From: RPQJ01 sp963777725
GTDB taxonomy: Bacteria; Pseudomonadota; Gammaproteobacteria; Steroidobacterales; Steroidobacteraceae
Assembly: GCA_963777725.1 (NCBI GenBank)
Contig: CAVZRR010000006.1
Span: 108,847-172,846 of the forward strand
DNA: 64,000 nt
Direction of reading: 5' to 3'
A program made the translations under genes and the position numbers. The notes under the pieces are model-generated. The model was not told where the DNA came from, did not search any database, and worked only from the letters and a program-made list of their open reading frames with translations. Below are positions 60,369 to 64,000 of the stretch, piece after piece. How positions within the stretch are numbered: the first letter of the stretch is position 1; every line of letters begins with the position of its first letter.

Positions 60369-61390
60369 TCAAGACGCGCCGCAAAAAGAAGCACTCAACG
60401 CCTCGGGCCGGCGTCGGCGTCCGGCCCGGATTCCTCGAGCGCTCGAGTTCAACCGCCACAGATCCGCAACATGCCGAATGATCGCGCTGTGCGCGGCGAC
60501 GCGCAGATCAAACCGCGATCCTGCGAAGGCCGGTGTCTCCACGACGATCACGGTCGGTGCAGCCGGTCCCGCCACCCGGGTGCCATTCACGATGATCTCC
60601 GCGGACGCAAGGAGTTCGTCGATCGAGCCGTCACGGATCGGCGCGCCTTTGTCGTCGCGGCTGATCACACCAGCCACAATCGGTTCGTCGAATCGTGTCC
60701 GTCCGCTCAAGCGGATCGGGATGCCGGAGGACTGCAGCCGCCGGATGACGTCCGCGACGACCGGGTGATCGGCAGCGCGGCGACCCTGCGACTAGACGTA
60801 GCCACCCTCGGTGGACAACTCGTCTTCGTGAAGGTCGAGGACCAGTTGCGGCGGGTGAGTCTTCGACACGCGCAAGACGAACTCCGTCGGCGCCCGGGTT
60901 TCGCGGGCCAGGGGCCGCCGCCGCGCGAGGCTTCGTGCCGGTTTCCAGGTCGGGCAGCAGGTACTCGGCATCGCCGACGCTGTAACCGCCCTTGCGCCAG
61001 TCACGATCGGGCGTATTCGGGTAGCGCCAGTGGTTGCGATAACCCTTGGGATTGCAGAGCGGGATCACGACGACAGGCACGCCGGATTCGGCCAGCTCGA
61101 TGATGCTCGCGAGATTGCTTGCGATGGCGTTCGGCCCGGCGGGTTCCTCGCCGTGAATGCCGGCAAGGATCCACAAAGCCGCGCCGCCGTGCGCGGTTCG
61201 CCAGGCTCGCAGGTTCAGATCCCGGTCAACGGGATATCCGTAGACGATCTCGGCCAACAGCTCGTGATTCGACGACAGCGGCTCGAAGCGGCCGGATCAG
61301 TTCTTCGAGCGTGGCTCGCCCGTCGGCTGCGTTCGCCGCAGGCGATCGACGGCGTGAGTGCGGCAGCATTGCCGGCAGCAACCATTTCAA
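60369..61390 (-). pseudogene. Secreted M14/succinylglutamate desuccinylase-like zinc hydrolase, degraded
   Basis: Pieces of one gene lie in several frames. From the 5' end: an apparent signal start (LKWLLPAML, near 61390), TLEELIRP, then FEPLSSNHELLAEIVYGYPV after a shift near 61290. The zinc motif HGEEPAGPNAIASNL and NPKGYRNHWRYPNTPDRDW follow. A +1 shift in the GCG-rich run near 60935 precedes RAPTEFVLRVSKTHPPQLVL and LDLHEDELSTEGGYV. A TAG stop (60794-60792) comes next where TAC is expected, then SQGRRAADHPVVADVIRRLQ and ETPAFAGSRFDLRVAAH. HxxE and LDLHE indicate a carboxypeptidase/aspartoacylase fold. Shifts plus a nonsense codon make this the clearest true pseudogene here. Confidence 0.75.
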
Positions 61391-61537
61391 TGCGCAGAGT
61401 CTGTTGAGCGTGCATGGCTGATCGTCGTGAGAACCCGTTTATCACTGGCGGCCCGTTTCGCGATCTGCGTCGAACGGCTACTCGTCATTGAACGCGTCGT
61501 CGCAATCCTGCCATCATCGCGCCGGGGGGAATCGTCA

Positions 61538-63382
61538 ATGCTCGGCAGGCTGGCGAACCGCGTGCTTTCCTGGATCGACGCAAGCCTGGCGGCACTCGGC
61601 CACGGTTTCATACAGCAGTGGACCAAGGTCGAGCGCAGCTACCGGCGCCCGCTGTCGCGGCTGGCGTTCCGGTTGAAGTTCGCGTTCTACCCGCTGCTCG
61701 CGATTGGTGCCGTTGCCTGGCTGGCCTGGGACTGGAGCCACGATCGCTCGCTCAACTCGGCGGAAGACGCGATCTTCGATCGCGTGGTGCAGTGGCGCCC
61801 GTTCGAGCCGAGGCCGTCCGGCCGCGTGGTCGTCGTCGAGATCGACGAATGCTCGATCGAGCATTTCCGCACTCGTGGCGAGGGTGGGTGGCCGTGGAGC
61901 CGGCAACGGCATGCGGACCTGCTCGACCAGCTCGACCGTGCCGGCGTCGCCCTCGTCGGCTACGACGTGCTGTTCGCCGATCCGTCGCAGGACGACCCGC
62001 TCGGAGACCTGACGCTCGAGGCCGTGGCCAAGGGCGGTGCCGGCCGCTTCGTCTTCAGTTCCACACGCCTGCACCCGGACTACGACTCGGGATCGTCGCT
62101 ACGAGTCTCGCACGCGCCGGGGGCGTTCCCGCTGGTCGGCGATCCGCAGGACGATCCCAAGGTCGCGTTGCTGCTGCCCTACGGCCCGTCGATGGCGCGG
62201 TTCAGCGCGATCGCGAACGTGACCCGCGGTGAGGACGGCGTGCTGCGCGACATTCCTTTGCGCGAGGCGGTCGGCGACTGGGCCCTGCCTTCGCTGCCGC
62301 TGCGGCTGGCAACGAGCGCGCCGTCGGGATCGTCGCCGCAATCGACCGCCGTGGTGCGACCGAACTGGCGACAGCACAGCCGACTGCCGCGGGTCAGCGC
62401 GGCCGACTTGTTGACCGGTGGCCAGCCCATCTGCCGGAAGGCGGGCACCGCGCTCCCGGCCTTGCGGGGCGGCGTGGCGCTCGTCGGCTACACGGCCGCC
62501 GGTCTCAACGACGCCAAGCCCACCCCCGTCGATCCGGTGATGCCGGGCGTCGAGGTGATGGCGGAGGCGACCGAGGCGTTGATCGCCGGCAGCGCCATTC
62601 GCTCGCCGCCGGCGTGGCTCAAGTACGTGCTGGCCACGTGGCTGACGCTGCTGACCACGTTCGCTTTCTACCGTGGCGAACCGGCGACCGACATCGATTC
62701 CATCTTCGTCGCCACGAACCTGGCGTTGTTGAGCGCCGCTTTTGTCGGCCTGACGTTCTTCGGCTTCTTCTTCGACATCTTCGCGAGCGTTGGTTTCGTC
62801 AGCCTTGCCTTCGGTGCATGCCGCCTGTATGCGGGGGTGCAACGTGGGCGCGCGGTCGGCAACGGCGATTTCTTGCGGGAATTCTCGCCGGAGCAGGATC
62901 GCTGGCTGGCGGTCGCCTGCCTGCGCTTCGTGCCGGACGTGCATCTCGGTGCGAGGCCGATCGCGCGACGACGGCGCGAGTACCGCCGGCGACTACGCCG
63001 CTTTCTCTACGCCGGCAGCGACTCCGTGATGATGGAGGGCGTCGTCGAGCGCAAAAGCTGGTTGCACGACGCGCTGAACGATTTGATGATACTGGTGTGG
63101 CACGGGGAGACTGAGGCCGAGGCGCGCGCCGCCGCGATGAATGATCTGGGTCGACTCGAACGGGAGCTGGCCGACTACGATCGTCGCCTGCCCGACGATG
63201 GCACTGTAAGGCTTTCATTCGCCTGCGCAGAGATCGACGACGGTGCGGAGGGCCGCGGCGGTGACGCACTGCCGCAGCTGCGCGGGCTGATCGGGCGGGC
63301 TTTGTCGTGCCCGGACGAACAGCCGATCGCGCGGTTCGGGGCGATCGCCGCCCACCCAAAGGTTTCCCCAGGAGGGTCGTGA
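61538..63382 (+). CDS. CHASE2-domain membrane protein without a recognised output domain
   Basis: A 614-residue protein. A short cytoplasmic N-terminus is followed by one helix (about residues 47-65), an extracytoplasmic CHASE2 sensor (about 75-355: FDRVVQWRPFEPRPSGRVVV, GWPWSRQRHADLLDQLDRAG, DVLFADPSQDD, LVGYTAAGLNDAKPTPVDP, MPGVEVMAEATEALI), then three helices (361-378, 390-410, 412-432). The C-terminal 180 residues are cytosolic and hydrophilic, with no kinase, cyclase or GGDEF motif I recognise. CHASE2 normally feeds such outputs. The start ATG has a GGGGGGA site. The stop overlaps the next gene (TGATG), indicating a coupled partner. Confidence 0.85.
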   Translation: MLGRLANRVLSWIDASLAALGHGFIQQWTKVERSYRRPLSRLAFRLKFAFYPLLAIGAVAWLAWDWSHDRSLNSAEDAIFDRVVQWRPFEPRPSGRVVVVEIDECSIEHFRTRGEGGWPWSRQRHADLLDQLDRAGVALVGYDVLFADPSQDDPLGDLTLEAVAKGGAGRFVFSSTRLHPDYDSGSSLRVSHAPGAFPLVGDPQDDPKVALLLPYGPSMARFSAIANVTRGEDGVLRDIPLREAVGDWALPSLPLRLATSAPSGSSPQSTAVVRPNWRQHSRLPRVSAADLLTGGQPICRKAGTALPALRGGVALVGYTAAGLNDAKPTPVDPVMPGVEVMAEATEALIAGSAIRSPPAWLKYVLATWLTLLTTFAFYRGEPATDIDSIFVATNLALLSAAFVGLTFFGFFFDIFASVGFVSLAFGACRLYAGVQRGRAVGNGDFLREFSPEQDRWLAVACLRFVPDVHLGARPIARRRREYRRRLRRFLYAGSDSVMMEGVVERKSWLHDALNDLMILVWHGETEAEARAAAMNDLGRLERELADYDRRLPDDGTVRLSFACAEIDDGAEGRGGDALPQLRGLIGRALSCPDEQPIARFGAIAAHPKVSPGGS

Positions 63383-64000
63383 TGCGCGCTTTCCCGATGG
63401 CCCTGATCGCGATGGTAATGATCGCCCCTTGCGCCGGATCGGCCGAACTGCCGGCGGTCGTACACAAGGCGACCGTCGACGTATACGCAGAGCCTGAATT
63501 CGACGCGCCCAAGCTCACGACCTTGTCGCGCGATACCGCGGTGACGATCTCGGCGCAGCAGGGCCTGTGGTACCGGTTGCAGATGCCGACGGGCACGCCG
63601 GGGTACGTGCGCGTCAACGATGTGCGGATCAACCAGCCCGGCACCGGGGGCGGTGACGCCAACCTGCGGGTGCTGATGGGCGGGAAGGCGGGCGAGGGCC
63701 GCGTCACCGAAACCGCCGGCGTGCGCGGCATCGACGAAAGCGACCTGAAGTCCGCGGCGTTCGACCAGGCGCGGCTGAGCGCTATGCTCGGTTACCGGGT
63801 CGATGCTGCCAAGGCGGCAGCCTACGCGAGCGAGGAGGGCTGGCAGGCGACCCAGGTGGCCTACGTGGGAGAAGCCAAGCGCGGCAAGGGTGGCGGTAAG
63901 CCAGCGCAGGGCTCGCTTCCGTCGACGGCGGCGTCCGCGCGGGCCGTATCCGGCATGCTGGGTTCACTGGGCGGCGAGCTGGGCTCGATGCTCGGCGGCG
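63382..64000 (+). CDS. Secreted SH3-like domain protein, 3' end beyond window
   Basis: The first 206 residues of a secreted protein. The signal peptide is MRAFPMALIAMVMIAPCAGS. A bacterial SH3-like domain follows (ATVDVYAEPEFDAPKLTTLS, ISAQQGLWYRLQMPTGTPGY, VRVNDVRI). A second conserved region (GRVTETAGVRGIDESDLKSA, FDQARLSAMLGYRVDAAKAA) leads into a Gly/Ser-rich stretch (SGMLGSLGGELGSMLGG). A strong AGGAGGG site sits before ATG 63382, which overlaps the CHASE2 stop. I recall such SH3 proteins next to CHASE2 and M48 protease genes elsewhere; what follows here is not visible. Confidence 0.8.
   Translation, partial: MRAFPMALIAMVMIAPCAGSAELPAVVHKATVDVYAEPEFDAPKLTTLSRDTAVTISAQQGLWYRLQMPTGTPGYVRVNDVRINQPGTGGGDANLRVLMGGKAGEGRVTETAGVRGIDESDLKSAAFDQARLSAMLGYRVDAAKAAAYASEEGWQATQVAYVGEAKRGKGGGKPAQGSLPSTAASARAVSGMLGSLGGELGSMLGG

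Overview
The window is a GC-rich (roughly two-thirds G+C by eye) chromosomal segment of a Gram-negative gammaproteobacterium. The lipoprotein (Lol), lipid A/Kdo, Mla and Suf genes, RNase E and the lexA-imuA-imuB-dnaE2 cassette together suggest the Xanthomonadales/Nevskiales/Steroidobacterales neighbourhood. That placement is inference from gene content and order only. Almost everything is housekeeping. There is no prophage, CRISPR array or complete insertion sequence.

Layout: (1) 1-7.1 kb: 5' part of mfd, a small secreted protein, lolC-lolE-lolD, and comEC broken by two single-base shifts. (2) 7.2-12.4 kb: an envelope operon, exbB-exbD-msbA-lpxK-Trm112-kdsB-LABN protein. (3) 12.3-20.7 kb: rluF and yciH, a RidA and a VOC protein, a membrane-anchored sugar-dehydrogenase-like beta-propeller, an LMW phosphatase, rne, rluC and a Maf/YceF protein. 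(4) 20.7-24.6 kb: yceD-rpmF-plsX behind a near-consensus promoter, a YkvA-like protein, an L,D-transpeptidase and an Lpp/OprI-like lipoprotein. (5) 25-31.1 kb: the SOS mutasome operon lexA-imuA-imuB-dnaE2 behind two LexA boxes. (6) 31.1-39.1 kb: a PA3496-like protein, cnoX, a DUF481 porin-like protein, putA, sdaA, an SDR and sixA. (7) 39.1-45.7 kb: the suf operon (sufR-B-C-D-S-U-T plus a Rieske ferredoxin). (8) 45.8-50.8 kb: class I aldolase, mlaFEDCB and convergent mlaA. (9) 50.9-57.8 kb: bepA, phoH-like, bcp, gcvR, dapA, tRNA-Ser, apbE and a phosphatase-like protein. (10) 57.8-64 kb: a second peroxiredoxin, a GNAT protein, tRNA-Ala, tRNA-Arg, a ScyD-like propeller, a degraded M14-type peptidase and, at the right edge, a CHASE2 membrane protein with an SH3-like secreted partner.

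Two signals go beyond routine annotation. First, three intergenic elements consist of GGGGATA heptamers facing TATCCCC heptamers across a loop. They are packed between lexA/imuA, putA/sdaA and sdaA/SDR. One is a perfect 30-bp inverted repeat, the G-rich arms match a G-quadruplex pattern, and the first one supplies codons to both flanking proteins. Second, a perfect 29-bp hairpin of REP-like character sits in frame inside imuB, so the mutagenesis operon carries two palindromic elements.

Several genes (comEC twice, rluC, sufS, a peroxiredoxin, a ScyD-like protein, probably bepA) are interrupted by single-nucleotide shifts, mostly +1, while both halves remain well conserved. This points to sequencing or assembly indels at least as much as to gene decay. 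The M14-like gene, with an in-frame stop as well as shifts, is the best candidate for a true pseudogene.
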